Shown: positions 12,179 to 20,613 of the stretch, piece by piece | Position numbering within the stretch: position 1 is the stretch's first letter | How the letters are laid out: each line of letters begins with the position of its first letter | Source: Myxococcales bacterium | Lineage (GTDB): Bacteria > Myxococcota_A > Polyangia > Polyangiales > Polyangiaceae | Assembly (NCBI GenBank): GCA_016712525.1 | Contig: JADJQX010000007.1 | Location: forward strand, 1,550,001 to 1,614,000 | DNA length: 64,000 nt | Direction of reading: 5' to 3' | Made by a program: the position numbers and the translations under genes | Notes under the pieces: generated by a model | Databases searched by the model: none | What the model was told of the DNA's origin: nothing | Seen by the model: only the letters and a program-made list of their open reading frames with translations

Positions 12179-13570
12179 TCAGGCGTTCGCGGCCATGGGC
12201 TGGCTCGCGGGCGAGAAGTCGGCGGGGAGCTCGGCCCCCTTGCCCGTGACGAGCCGCTCGACCACCGCGCGGTAGTCTTCCGAGGCGTTCGACTCGGGCG
12301 CGAGCTCGAAGATCGTCTTTCCCTGCGCCGGCGCCTCTTTCACGCGGGTGGCGGCGCGGATCGGGAGCAGGCACTTGTCGCCGAAGTGCTGCTTCAGCGT
12401 GTCGACGGCGTCGCGGCAGATACGCGCGCGCGCGTCGTAGAACGTCGGGAGGACCCCGTAGATTTGCACGGGGTGACGGAGGAGGCCGTTCACGTTCTTC
12501 ACCGTCTTGATCACCTGGCGGACGCCGACGAGCGAGAGGTAGTCGCACGCGACGGGCACGAGGATCCCGTCGGCGAGCACGAGGGCGTTCTGGTTCATGA
12601 GCGAGAGCGAAGGCGAGCAGTCGATGACGACGACGTCGTACCCGGCCGTGGCCGCCGCGAGGCGATCCCGGAGGACCCTGTCACGGTTCTGGCGCCCCGC
12701 GAGGTAGAGCTCGGCGGCCGCGAGGGTCTCGTTCGACGCGATGAGATCGAGGTTCGGACGCACGGTCACGGCGGCGTCCTCGGCGCGAAGCCCCATCACG
12801 AGCACGTGGTAGAGGGTCTTCTCGGGCTTCACGCCGAAGGAGACCGCCACGTTGCCCTGCGAGTCGGTGTCGACGAGGAGGACCTTGAGGCCCTTCTCGG
12901 CGAGGCCCGCCGCGATGCTCACGGTCGTCGTGGTCTTACCGGTGCCGCCCTTGTGGTTGAAGATCGCGAGCCTGCGGGGCCCGGCGAAGGGCGCGAGGGG
13001 CCGCGCGGGCACGGTCGCCGCCGCGGGGACGACCCCGGACGCCGAGGGCTGGGCCGGCGAAGCCGTCGCGGGCGCCTGGGGCGGTGTGACCGAGGGCGCG
13101 ACGGGAGGCGCCGCGGGGGTCGGCACGAGGGTCGACGAAAGACCGCGCACCGGCGCAAGCTTGGGGATGCTCACGTGGGCCGAGGCCACGACCGAAGGCT
13201 CGGGCGCGAACGTCGGCGGACGCATGGCCGGAACCGGGACGGTCTCGGGCACACGAGCGTCCGGAGCGAGGAGCTGCGCGAGCCTGAGCCCATCGGCCTC
13301 GGCGAGGATCTGCGCGCGGCACTCGGCGGTGCACGCGTACTTTCGGGCGCCGCCGGCGGCGCGTACGACCTGGGACACGAGCTCGGGTTGGAAGCGCTTC
13401 GCGCAGGCGTCGCACGTCACGCCGCCCGCGAGCTCCCCGCGCACCGAGCGCCCGTGGCATGCCTGCGAGCAGTAAAAGAGGAACCCTCCGTCACGCTCCT
13501 CCATCTGGTAGCGGAACTGGACGTCGAATCGCTTGCTGCACACGCTGCACGTTTCGTTCATGCCGGCCAT
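12179..13570 (-). CDS. ParA-family ATPase with N-terminal double zinc-finger region
   Basis: In this 463-residue protein, residues 1-90 contain eight cysteines in two matching sets (C8-x2-C11...C34-x3-C38 and C53-x2-C56...C80-x3-C84), which suggests two tandem zinc fingers. Residues about 100-195 are a Pro/Ala-rich linker. The ParA domain follows, with the deviant Walker A KGGTGKT near residue 206 and the switch D-x-D-x-Q-G-N and V-I-D-C-S-P motifs. ParA ATPases form nucleoid-bound gradients that move DNA or protein cargo. The ATG at 13570 is preceded by a GAGGAAAG ribosome site; the in-frame extension upstream is non-coding in appearance. An RHH gene follows 37 bp downstream. Confidence 0.85.
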   Translation of the reverse strand: MAGMNETCSVCSKRFDVQFRYQMEERDGGFLFYCSQACHGRSVRGELAGGVTCDACAKRFQPELVSQVVRAAGGARKYACTAECRAQILAEADGLRLAQLLAPDARVPETVPVPAMRPPTFAPEPSVVASAHVSIPKLAPVRGLSSTLVPTPAAPPVAPSVTPPQAPATASPAQPSASGVVPAAATVPARPLAPFAGPRRLAIFNHKGGTGKTTTTVSIAAGLAEKGLKVLLVDTDSQGNVAVSFGVKPEKTLYHVLVMGLRAEDAAVTVRPNLDLIASNETLAAAELYLAGRQNRDRVLRDRLAAATAGYDVVVIDCSPSLSLMNQNALVLADGILVPVACDYLSLVGVRQVIKTVKNVNGLLRHPVQIYGVLPTFYDARARICRDAVDTLKQHFGDKCLLPIRAATRVKEAPAQGKTIFELAPESNASEDYRAVVERLVTGKGAELPADFSPASQPMAANA

Positions 13571-13921
13571 GAAGGTCTCTTTCCTCGTGGAGTCGTCCCG
13601 CGCTCGCCCGGCGATACGTGCATCACGCACACGCCTGGCCCGCCCATCCCAGGTGCCAGAGTCGACGGATCCGGGCCAAGTATTCGGCGACGAATAAATC
13701 TCGACCACGCGCAATGAGTCACAATTTGCATATTAATAACGAATACTTACGAACAACCTTAGAGATTCGTTCGAGGGCGTTTCGGCGGCGCACGTCGCGA
13801 GGAGAGAGAGCGCCGTCGCGCCATCGCCCGGCCACGCACCGCCTCGCCGGAGGGCTCTTGCTGCGCACGGGTTGGTCGACGGATCGGGAGATCGTGGAAG
13901 TGCCGGCGAAGATTTTGGGCG
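13571..13921. other. Upstream region of the parA-like gene, with AT-rich candidate promoter
   Basis: No gene is supported here. Bases 13678-13760 are unusually AT-rich for this genome. Reading towards the parA-like gene (minus strand), TTGTGA (13724-13719) and GATTTA (13700-13695) are 18 bp apart and could be a weak vegetative promoter. They lie between the arms of a perfect 9-bp inverted repeat, AAGTATTCG (13678-13686) and CGAATACTT (13740-13748). The 11-mer CGAATACTTAC (13740-13750) recurs once at 24453-24463, upstream of another minus-strand gene. Confidence 0.35.
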
Positions 13922-14140
13922 GCGCGGGCGCGGGCGAGAGAGCGGAAGTGTCCGGGCACGGGCACGGGCACGGGCACGGGCACGGGCGAGAGAGCGGAAG
14001 TGTCCGGGCGCGGACGCGGGCGAGAAATCGGAAGTGTTCGGGCACGGGCACGGGCACGGGCACGGGCGAGAGAGCGGAAGTGTCCGGGCGCGGACGCGGG
14101 CGAGAAATCGGAAGTGTCCGGGCACGGGCACGCGAGAGAT
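13922..14140. repeat. Iteron-like compound tandem repeat upstream of the zinc-finger/ParA gene
   Basis: Five copies of CGGAAGTGTYCGGGC start at 13943, 13995, 14029, 14075 and 14109, giving intervals of 52, 34, 46 and 34 bp. Copies alternate between two contexts: one followed by GGGCAC hexamers in variable number, the other followed by GCGGACGCGGGCGAGAAAT. The 34+46 bp pair makes an 80-bp higher-order unit. Four of the five cores contain the short dyad CGGA-N4-TCCG. The number of hexamers differs between copies, so the array is likely length-variable. It lies between the parA-like gene and a separate transcription unit. A centromere-like site for the RHH protein is a hypothesis only. Confidence 0.8.
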
Positions 14141-14282
14141 CCCGGGCTCGCGAGGCCACGGGCTCGAGGCGAGGGGTGGCGGCGGACGTGAGCCCGTCAC
14201 GATGCCACCCGCTTCCCGCGCGAGCGTCGCGACGTCGAGCCTCGGACCCGACGAAGCGAGGTCGACCCCCGAAATGACGAAA

Positions 14283-14308
14283 CGCGACGAGCGGGAGGGC
14301 TCGTCGCG
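14283..14308 (-). terminator. Intrinsic-type terminator of the sigma-region-4 gene
   Basis: CGCGACGAGC (14283-14292) and GCTCGTCGCG (14299-14308) form a perfect 10-bp stem with a 6-nt loop. It lies 44 bp beyond the stop codon of the minus-strand gene at 14353..15054. In the direction of that gene the stem is followed by the T-rich TTTCGTCATTTC. Confidence 0.6.
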
Positions 14309-14352
14309 TCGGTCTCGGTTCGGAAGGGATAGGCGCCTTCCGGCAGGCGCGC

Positions 14353-15054
<702 letters not shown>

Positions 15055-15874
15055 CGTCTCGTCCTCCCGAAAAGAAAAAACCAGGTGGCGCGCGGGCTCG
15101 GACCCCGCACGCGCACGTATCCCCCCGACGTCGTGCAGGCCGCCTCGCCTACACTCCGCCACCTCGTCACCCGTGACCCTTCGTTGCGCGACCTCGTGCT
15201 CTCGCCGAGGACGCACCCCTACGCCCGCCCTACCGCTGCGCGTCTCGTCCCTCCGGGCCCTGCGTCGCCGCAAAGCCTCGAGGCCCCGAAACGGCCGCGA
15301 TGAGCACTCGTGCACACGAAGAACGAGGAGGCCGTGGCCCCATCGCAGGTCGGACCCCTCGAGGCCTCTCCCAGTCTTCGTTATGATCCCGAGGGCCTAG
15401 GCACCGCTCGCGCGGGGTTCGGTCGACGGGGGTACAGCGGGCCTGGCGGTGTCTCGCGATGCGTTTCGCAGAGGGAGACACGCCGGCGACTATCGAACGG
15501 CCCGGACTGTAAACCGCGGCGGATCACGGGGTCAATCCATCGAGTCGCAAAAACTTGAGCGATTCCATAATGGAACTGAAAACCATGGGTTGGACCATGG
15601 GCATGACAAACAATGTCACACCTCGGGGCTTCCATGAACCCCTATGGAAGCCAAGCATGGAATTCGAAAAGGCACGCGTTCGCGGAAGTCCACGACCCTG
15701 CGGCGTTTTTCCCCTCCCGAAAGGGTAGTCCGACCCACCTGTAGGATGCAAACTTACCGCAGCCCCTTCCGGGGAAGCCCTCGAACCTGTGGTAGCGTCC
15801 GTGGTCATGCGAGCGCGACTTCGCCCGTGTTTCTCGGGTTTTTTCCCTAGGAGCTTTCGTGCCGGGGGGCCTCG
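15055..15874. other. Long gene-free region with several dyads
   Basis: No convincing protein gene is present in these 820 bp on either strand; the open frames are short, biased oddly and lack ribosome sites. Bases 15445-15455 and 15475-15484 can pair over about ten positions with one bulge (GGCGGTGTCTC with GAGACACGCC). From about 15530 to 15680 the sequence is poorer in GC than the surroundings and contains a cluster of palindromes, listed separately. The region precedes the operon starting at 15875 and probably carries its regulatory sites. A small RNA cannot be excluded. Confidence 0.45.
15563..15652. repeat. Cluster of CCAT/ATGG-based palindromes in the intergenic region
   Basis: TTCCATAATGGAA (15563-15575) is a 13-bp palindrome. 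ACCATGGG occurs twice as a direct repeat within 15582-15602. TGACA-AACAA-TGTCA is an inverted repeat at 15604-15618. GGCTTCCAT (15627-15635) and ATGGAAGCC (15644-15652) form a perfect 9-bp stem with an 8-nt loop. The shared TTCCAT/ATGGAA arms suggest repeated binding of one factor, or a folded RNA. This is about 220-310 bp before the alpha/beta-hydrolase gene. Confidence 0.55.
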
Positions 15875-16804
15875 GTGAGCGCCGCGGCTCCTGCGGCCAC
15901 GCTGCGCGACGTGCTCGCACGCGGCGCGAGGGTGCGCTTCGTCGACGAGGGCGAGGGCGCGCCCCTCCTGCTCGTGCACGACTTCCTCTCGAGCCACCTC
16001 GAGTGGGATCACGTGCGCCCGCTGCTCGTGTCGCACGCGCGTGTGATCGCCGTCGATCTGCCGGGTTTCGGCGCGAGTGAGGCCCCCGACCGCGCGAAGT
16101 ACCGGTACACGTTCGACGGCTTCGCCGAGTCGATCACCGACCTCGTGTCGGCCCTCGAGCTCGGCCCCGTGACCATCTGCGGGCGCGGCATGGGCGGCGC
16201 CGTGGCGCTCACGTTCGCCGCGAGCCACCCGGATCTCGTCGAGCGTGTCGTGCTCGTCGCGCCGCACGTGTACCCGTCGAGGGTGCGCTTCTTCGAGCGC
16301 CTCGCCGAGGTGCCGTTCCTCGGCCCGCTCCTCTTCAAGCAGGTCTACGGGCGAGGTTTCCTGCGAGCCTACCTCGGGGGTAGCCGAGGCCCCCACGCAG
16401 CGGCTGCGGCGGCGCGCCTCGAGACGCACCTCGGTCGGTTCGACGCCCCCTCCACGAGGCAGGCCGCCTACGAGACCCTCCTCGCGATGCTCGACACACG
16501 CCCGATCGTGGCCAAGGTGCCGCGTGTGCAAGCCCCCTGCCTCGTCGTGTGGGGGCGAGACGACCCGCGAGCGCCCGTGGAGCTCGGGAGGAAGCTCACA
16601 CGCGAGCTCCGGCGCGCGCGCCTCGAGGTGGTCGAGAGCGGGCACTCCCCCGCCGAGGATCGGCCGGACGATCTCGCGCGTCACGTCCTCGACTTCCTCC
16701 GCACCGATCGCCGCGATCTCGAGGCTGGGCCGAGGTCCTCGCGTCCCCCGCGCGTGTCCGTGCGGCGCGCCCCCGCGTCGACGAAGAAAGGCGAGCTCCC
16801 TTGA
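15875..16804 (+). CDS. Alpha/beta-hydrolase-fold protein lacking the nucleophile serine
   Basis: This 309-residue protein follows the alpha/beta-hydrolase pattern: LLLVHDF oxyanion strand, V-D-L-P-G-F-G-x-S, a nucleophile elbow, the acid region VVWGRDD and the histidine E-S-G-H-S-P. At the elbow the sequence is CGRGMGG, where G-H-S-M-G is expected, so the catalytic serine is glycine (residue 105, codon GGC). As read, it should not be an active esterase or epoxide hydrolase. It starts with GTG at 15875. The last four bases overlap the following permease gene (TTGA), so it is first in a transporter operon. Confidence 0.8.
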   Translation: MSAAAPAATLRDVLARGARVRFVDEGEGAPLLLVHDFLSSHLEWDHVRPLLVSHARVIAVDLPGFGASEAPDRAKYRYTFDGFAESITDLVSALELGPVTICGRGMGGAVALTFAASHPDLVERVVLVAPHVYPSRVRFFERLAEVPFLGPLLFKQVYGRGFLRAYLGGSRGPHAAAAAARLETHLGRFDAPSTRQAAYETLLAMLDTRPIVAKVPRVQAPCLVVWGRDDPRAPVELGRKLTRELRRARLEVVESGHSPAEDRPDDLARHVLDFLRTDRRDLEAGPRSSRPPRVSVRRAPASTKKGELP

Positions 16805-17838
16805 GCCCGCGGCTCGAGACCTTGAAGAAGAGCGGCCCGTTTCGGCTCGGTCTCGGCATGGTCCTCGCGCTCGTCGTCTTCTCCGTCGTCGCGCCGTGGC
16901 TCTCCCCCCACGACGCCACGACCTCCGAGTTCGAGCGCGCCGTCGGGCCCGACGGGCCGGTCGGTCCCTGCCTCGCCTTCCCCCTCGGCGCCGATCGCCT
17001 CTACCGCGACGTGCTCGTGCGGCTCGCCATCGGAGGACGGATCTCGCTCGGCATCGGCGTCGCGGCGACGGCCATCGCGACGGTCCTCGGCACGGTCGTG
17101 GGCGTCGTCTCCGGGTACTTCGAGGGCTCGCGGGGCGCTCGTATTCCCTACGGAGTCGCCGTCGTCGCGCTCGGCTTCAGCGCGACGTTCGTGTACGGGC
17201 CGGAGGGCTTTTCGAGGCTCATGTCCTCGCACCACGGCCTCCCCCTCGTCCTCGGGCTCACGGCCCTCGCCGCGCTCGTGTACGGGCTCCGAGGGCGGCC
17301 CGGTTTCGACGTCGGGCTCGACACGGTCCTCATGCGCGTCGTCGACGTGGGGCTCGCCTTCCCTTTCCTCTTGCTCGTGCTCGCGATCGGCTCCGTCTTC
17401 GAGAGGACGAGCGCGACCACCATCCTCTTGACGCTCGGCCTCTCGGGCTGGCTCGGGATCGCGCGCGTCGTCCGCGCGAAAACCATCGCCGTGAAAGGCG
17501 AGGAGTTCGTCCACGCCGCGCGCGCCCTCGGCCAGAGCACCCCGAGGATCTTGGCCCTGCATATCCTGCCGAACGTGTCGGGCCCCGTCGTCGTGTTGTC
17601 GACGCTCTCGGTCGCGCAGATGATCGTCGCCGAGAGCGCCCTCGGCTTCCTCGGGGTCGGCATCTCACCTCCGACCCCGACGTGGGGATACATGCTCTTC
17701 GAGGGGCAAGACGTGCTCCAGCACGCACCGTGGCTCGTCGCCGCTCCATTCGCCACGATCCTGCTCGCGGTGCTCGGCTTCAACGTTCTCGGTGAAGGGC
17801 TCCGCGAGGCGCTCGATCCACGAAAGGCCAAACGTTGA
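16801..17838 (+). CDS. ABC transporter permease, OppC/DppC type
   Basis: This 345-residue inner-membrane protein belongs to a peptide-type (Opp/Dpp/nickel) importer. It has an N-terminal membrane helix (about 15-35) with the L-S-P-H-D motif after it, then several helices. The cytoplasmic EAA loop reads G-E-E-F-V-H-A-A-R-A-L-G-Q-S, the site that docks the ATPase. A C-terminal G-F-L-G-V-G-I-S-P-P-x-P-x-W-G is diagnostic of the DppC group. It carries an additional hydrophobic stretch (about 115-165) not usual in this family. The start is a TTG overlapping the previous stop codon, so translation is probably coupled. Confidence 0.88.
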   Translation: MSPRLETLKKSGPFRLGLGMVLALVVFSVVAPWLSPHDATTSEFERAVGPDGPVGPCLAFPLGADRLYRDVLVRLAIGGRISLGIGVAATAIATVLGTVVGVVSGYFEGSRGARIPYGVAVVALGFSATFVYGPEGFSRLMSSHHGLPLVLGLTALAALVYGLRGRPGFDVGLDTVLMRVVDVGLAFPFLLLVLAIGSVFERTSATTILLTLGLSGWLGIARVVRAKTIAVKGEEFVHAARALGQSTPRILALHILPNVSGPVVVLSTLSVAQMIVAESALGFLGVGISPPTPTWGYMLFEGQDVLQHAPWLVAAPFATILLAVLGFNVLGEGLREALDPRKAKR

Positions 17839-19598
17839 GCACGCCCACGCCACGACGCCGAGCCCTCGGGTGGGCCGCGAAGGTCACGGCAGGCGCGAGC
17901 ATTTCGCTCCTCGCGACGCTCGCCCTCCCGAGCGTGGGCTGCCGAGGGGGGCTGCCGAAGCCGATCGAGGGCGCGGGCAACGAGGAGGGCTCACCGCGGC
18001 GAGGCGGCGTGCTGCGTCTCTCGAGCTTCGGGGACATCCGAGGCCTCGACCCGGCGAACATCGCCGACGGCCTCGTGTCGACGCTGCACCAGCTCCTCTT
18101 CGCGGGGCTCGTCGACTTCGACGAACGAGGGGAGATCGTGCCCCGCCTCGCCGAGCGCTTCGAGCGCTCGGACGACGGCACCGTCTACACGTTCTTCCTC
18201 CGCAAGGGCGTCGTCTTCCACGACGGGGAGCTCCTCCACGCCGACGACGTCAAGCGCTCGATCGAGCGCGCCCTCCACCCCTCCGCGCCGAACCCGTACG
18301 CCTCGTTCTTCGGCTCGATTCGAGGCTACAAGGCGTTCTCCGAGGGCAAAGCCGATTCGCTCGAGGGGGTCCGTGTGCTCGGCGATCTCGTCGTGTCGAT
18401 CACGCTCGACGCCCCCGACTCGACCTTCCTCCCCCTCCTGGCGATGCAGGTCCTCCGCCCGGTCTGCAAGAGCACGGGCGCACGCTACCGCGACGGCGCG
18501 CCGGCATGCGGCGCCGGGCCGTTCAAGCTCGCGAAGGGCGGGTACGTGAGAGGGCAGAGCGTCACCCTCGAGCGTCACGACGCGTACTACGAGCCCGGCA
18601 AGCCCTACCTCGACGGGGTGGTCTTCCAGTTCGGGGTGAGCCCGTCCTCGGCCAAGCACAAGTTCCTCACGGGCGAGCTCGACACCCTTCGCGACATGAC
18701 CCCGGGCGACATCCTCGCCTTCACCCGGGACCCCGCGTGGGCGCCGCTCACGACCTACGAGCGGGAGCGCCAAATCATGGGCGAAGCGATGAACACCGAG
18801 CTTGCCCCGTTCGACGACGTCGAGGTGAGGCGCGCCGTCGCGTGTGTGCTCGATCGCTCCCACTACGAGCTCGTGAAGCCCGTCACGCTCCGCGCCGCGC
18901 CGCGTGCGATCCCCCCGGGCACCCCCGGCTACGACGAAACCGATCCCGGCCAGCCGACGAGCCTCACAGAGGCCCTCGAGCACATGCGGCGAGCGGGCTA
19001 TCCCTATGATCCCATTACAAAAACGGGAGGATATCCGCACGTCGTCCCGTACACGACGTACCGCCAAGGCGTGAGCGAGTACACGGCCCAAGTGTTCGCC
19101 CAAGAGGTCGCGAAGATCGGGATTCGTGTCGACATTCGGCTCGTCAGCTACCCGGCCTACCTCGCACAAATCGGGAGGCGGAAGAAGGTGGCGGTGGGCC
19201 CGTGGGGGTGGTCCGAAGACTACCCGGACGCCATCGACTTCCTCGAGTCCTTGTTCCACTCGAAGGGCATCGCCGACGAGGACGCGAGCAACGTGTCGTT
19301 CTATTCGAGCCCCACGTTCGATGGTCTCGTCGACCGCGCCAAGCGGGAGCTCGATCCTTCGCGACGACGCGAGCTCGTGGGGCGTGCGGTCCGCCAAGTC
19401 TACGACGACGCCCCCTTCGCCTTCGCGTACTCGGTGCGGTTCGTCGACGTGAGGCAACCCTACCTCCGCGGATACACCCCCCACGCCGTGTGGCCGCGCA
19501 ACGTCGCCTTCGCGTGGCTCGATCGCAAGGCGAGGACGTCGCTTTCGGGTCGGGAGCCGCGGCTCGTGTCGCCGCTCGGGAGCCTCGTCGGCCCATGA
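17835..19598 (+). CDS. Peptide-type ABC transporter substrate-binding lipoprotein (SBP family 5)
   Basis: In this 587-residue protein a basic N-terminus and hydrophobic segment end in a lipobox with C36 (PSVGC), so the mature protein should be a lipid-anchored periplasmic receptor. The family 5 pattern is present: R-G-G-V-L-R-L, D-P-A-N, L-x-x-Q-L-L-F-x-G-L-V, and T-F-x-L-R-K-G-V-x-F-H-D-G. Such proteins bind oligopeptides, dipeptides, nickel complexes or sugars; the ligand here is unknown. It starts at a TTG overlapping the previous gene by four bases and itself overlaps the next permease start by four bases (ATGA). Confidence 0.88.
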   Translation: MSTPTPRRRALGWAAKVTAGASISLLATLALPSVGCRGGLPKPIEGAGNEEGSPRRGGVLRLSSFGDIRGLDPANIADGLVSTLHQLLFAGLVDFDERGEIVPRLAERFERSDDGTVYTFFLRKGVVFHDGELLHADDVKRSIERALHPSAPNPYASFFGSIRGYKAFSEGKADSLEGVRVLGDLVVSITLDAPDSTFLPLLAMQVLRPVCKSTGARYRDGAPACGAGPFKLAKGGYVRGQSVTLERHDAYYEPGKPYLDGVVFQFGVSPSSAKHKFLTGELDTLRDMTPGDILAFTRDPAWAPLTTYERERQIMGEAMNTELAPFDDVEVRRAVACVLDRSHYELVKPVTLRAAPRAIPPGTPGYDETDPGQPTSLTEALEHMRRAGYPYDPITKTGGYPHVVPYTTYRQGVSEYTAQVFAQEVAKIGIRVDIRLVSYPAYLAQIGRRKKVAVGPWGWSEDYPDAIDFLESLFHSKGIADEDASNVSFYSSPTFDGLVDRAKRELDPSRRRELVGRAVRQVYDDAPFAFAYSVRFVDVRQPYLRGYTPHAVWPRNVAFAWLDRKARTSLSGREPRLVSPLGSLVGP

Positions 19599-20596
19599 GC
19601 CGCCCCTCGGCCTCCGCGAGGATCGCCCACGGGCTCGTGGTGCTCCTCGCCACGGTGACCCTCACGTTCGTCGTGAACGACGTGCTCCCGACCGACCCGG
19701 CGCGCATGGTCGCGGGCGCGCAGGCGCGACCCGCCGAGGTCGAGAAGGTGCGGCGCGAGCTCGGCCTCGACGCCCCCATCGGCGTGCGCTACGCGCGTTT
19801 TCTGCGGCGCCTCGTGCACGTCACGCTCCCGCGCGACGCAGGCTCCCACGAGACGTGCGGGGCCATCGGGCCGGTCCACCTCGATCTCGGGAAGAGCTAC
19901 CAGCAGCGCCGCCCGGTGGTCGCCATCGTGGCCGAGCGGCTCCCGCGTACGCTGATGCTCGCGCTCGCCGCCGTGCTCCTCCAAGCCACGGTGGGCGCCG
20001 CGCTCGGCGTCTATGCGGCGAGGTACGCGCGAACGGCGAAGGACCGCGTGACCGTGGCGTCGACGTTGCTCGCGACGAGCGCGCCGACGTTCATGACGGG
20101 GCTCGTGCTCCAGGCCGTGCTCGCCAAGTGGGCGAGGGTGCTCCCCCTCGACGGGTTCGGGACATCGCCGCTCGAGCACGCCGTGAGCGTCGTGCTGCCG
20201 GCGCTCACCCTCGGCCTCTACGGCGCTGCGGTCTACACACGCATCACCCGAGACGAGATGGTCACGGCGCTCGGCCACGACTACGTCCGGACGGCACGCG
20301 CGAAAGGCCTCGGTAACCTCGGGGTGCTCAGGCACGCGTTCCGCAACGTCCTCGTCCCGCTCGCGACGATCGTCGCGCTCGACACCGGCGCGCTCGTGTC
20401 CGGAGCTGCGGTGACCGAGACGCTCTTCCGCTGGCCTGGCCTCGGTCAGCTCGCCGTCTCCGCGCTCGTCGACCGCGACGGACCGGTCCTCATGGGCACC
20501 GTGCTCGTCACCTGCGTCGGCGTCGTTTTATCGAATATTTTCGCAGACTTGGCCATAGGCCACCTCGACCCGCGCACCCGCGGAGGCAAAGGCTGA
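19595..20596 (+). CDS. ABC transporter permease, OppB/DppB type
   Basis: This 333-residue inner-membrane permease partners with the one at 16801..17838. The N-terminus shows the DppB pattern of a first helix followed by L-P-T-D-P-A-R and L-G-L-D-A-P-I-G-V-R-Y. The EAA loop is D-Y-V-R-T-A-R-A-K-G-L, and the family motif V-T-E-T-L-F-R-W-P-G-L-G-Q-L comes near the end. The order hydrolase-fold protein, DppC, receptor, DppB is unusual, and no ATP-binding subunit gene (OppD/OppF type) lies next to it, so ATPases must be supplied from another locus. Confidence 0.88.
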   Translation: MSRPSASARIAHGLVVLLATVTLTFVVNDVLPTDPARMVAGAQARPAEVEKVRRELGLDAPIGVRYARFLRRLVHVTLPRDAGSHETCGAIGPVHLDLGKSYQQRRPVVAIVAERLPRTLMLALAAVLLQATVGAALGVYAARYARTAKDRVTVASTLLATSAPTFMTGLVLQAVLAKWARVLPLDGFGTSPLEHAVSVVLPALTLGLYGAAVYTRITRDEMVTALGHDYVRTARAKGLGNLGVLRHAFRNVLVPLATIVALDTGALVSGAAVTETLFRWPGLGQLAVSALVDRDGPVLMGTVLVTCVGVVLSNIFADLAIGHLDPRTRGGKG

Positions 20597-20613
20597 CGAG
20601 GCCCGACGAGGCC

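Noticed and set aside
13922..14140. CRISPR array
   Set aside because: Repeats are degenerate, intervals are themselves repetitive (hexamers), there are no unique spacers, and no cas genes are present.
13618..14277. Open frame with Gly-His repeats across the tandem array
   Set aside because: The repeats come from GGGCAC hexamers. There is no ribosome site or folded domain, and the frame spans non-coding sequence.
15495..15545. tRNA-Tyr-like segment (ACTGTAAA loop followed by GGGGTCAATCC)
   Set aside because: The anticodon stem does not pair well, no acceptor stem can be formed, and the T-loop lacks TTC.
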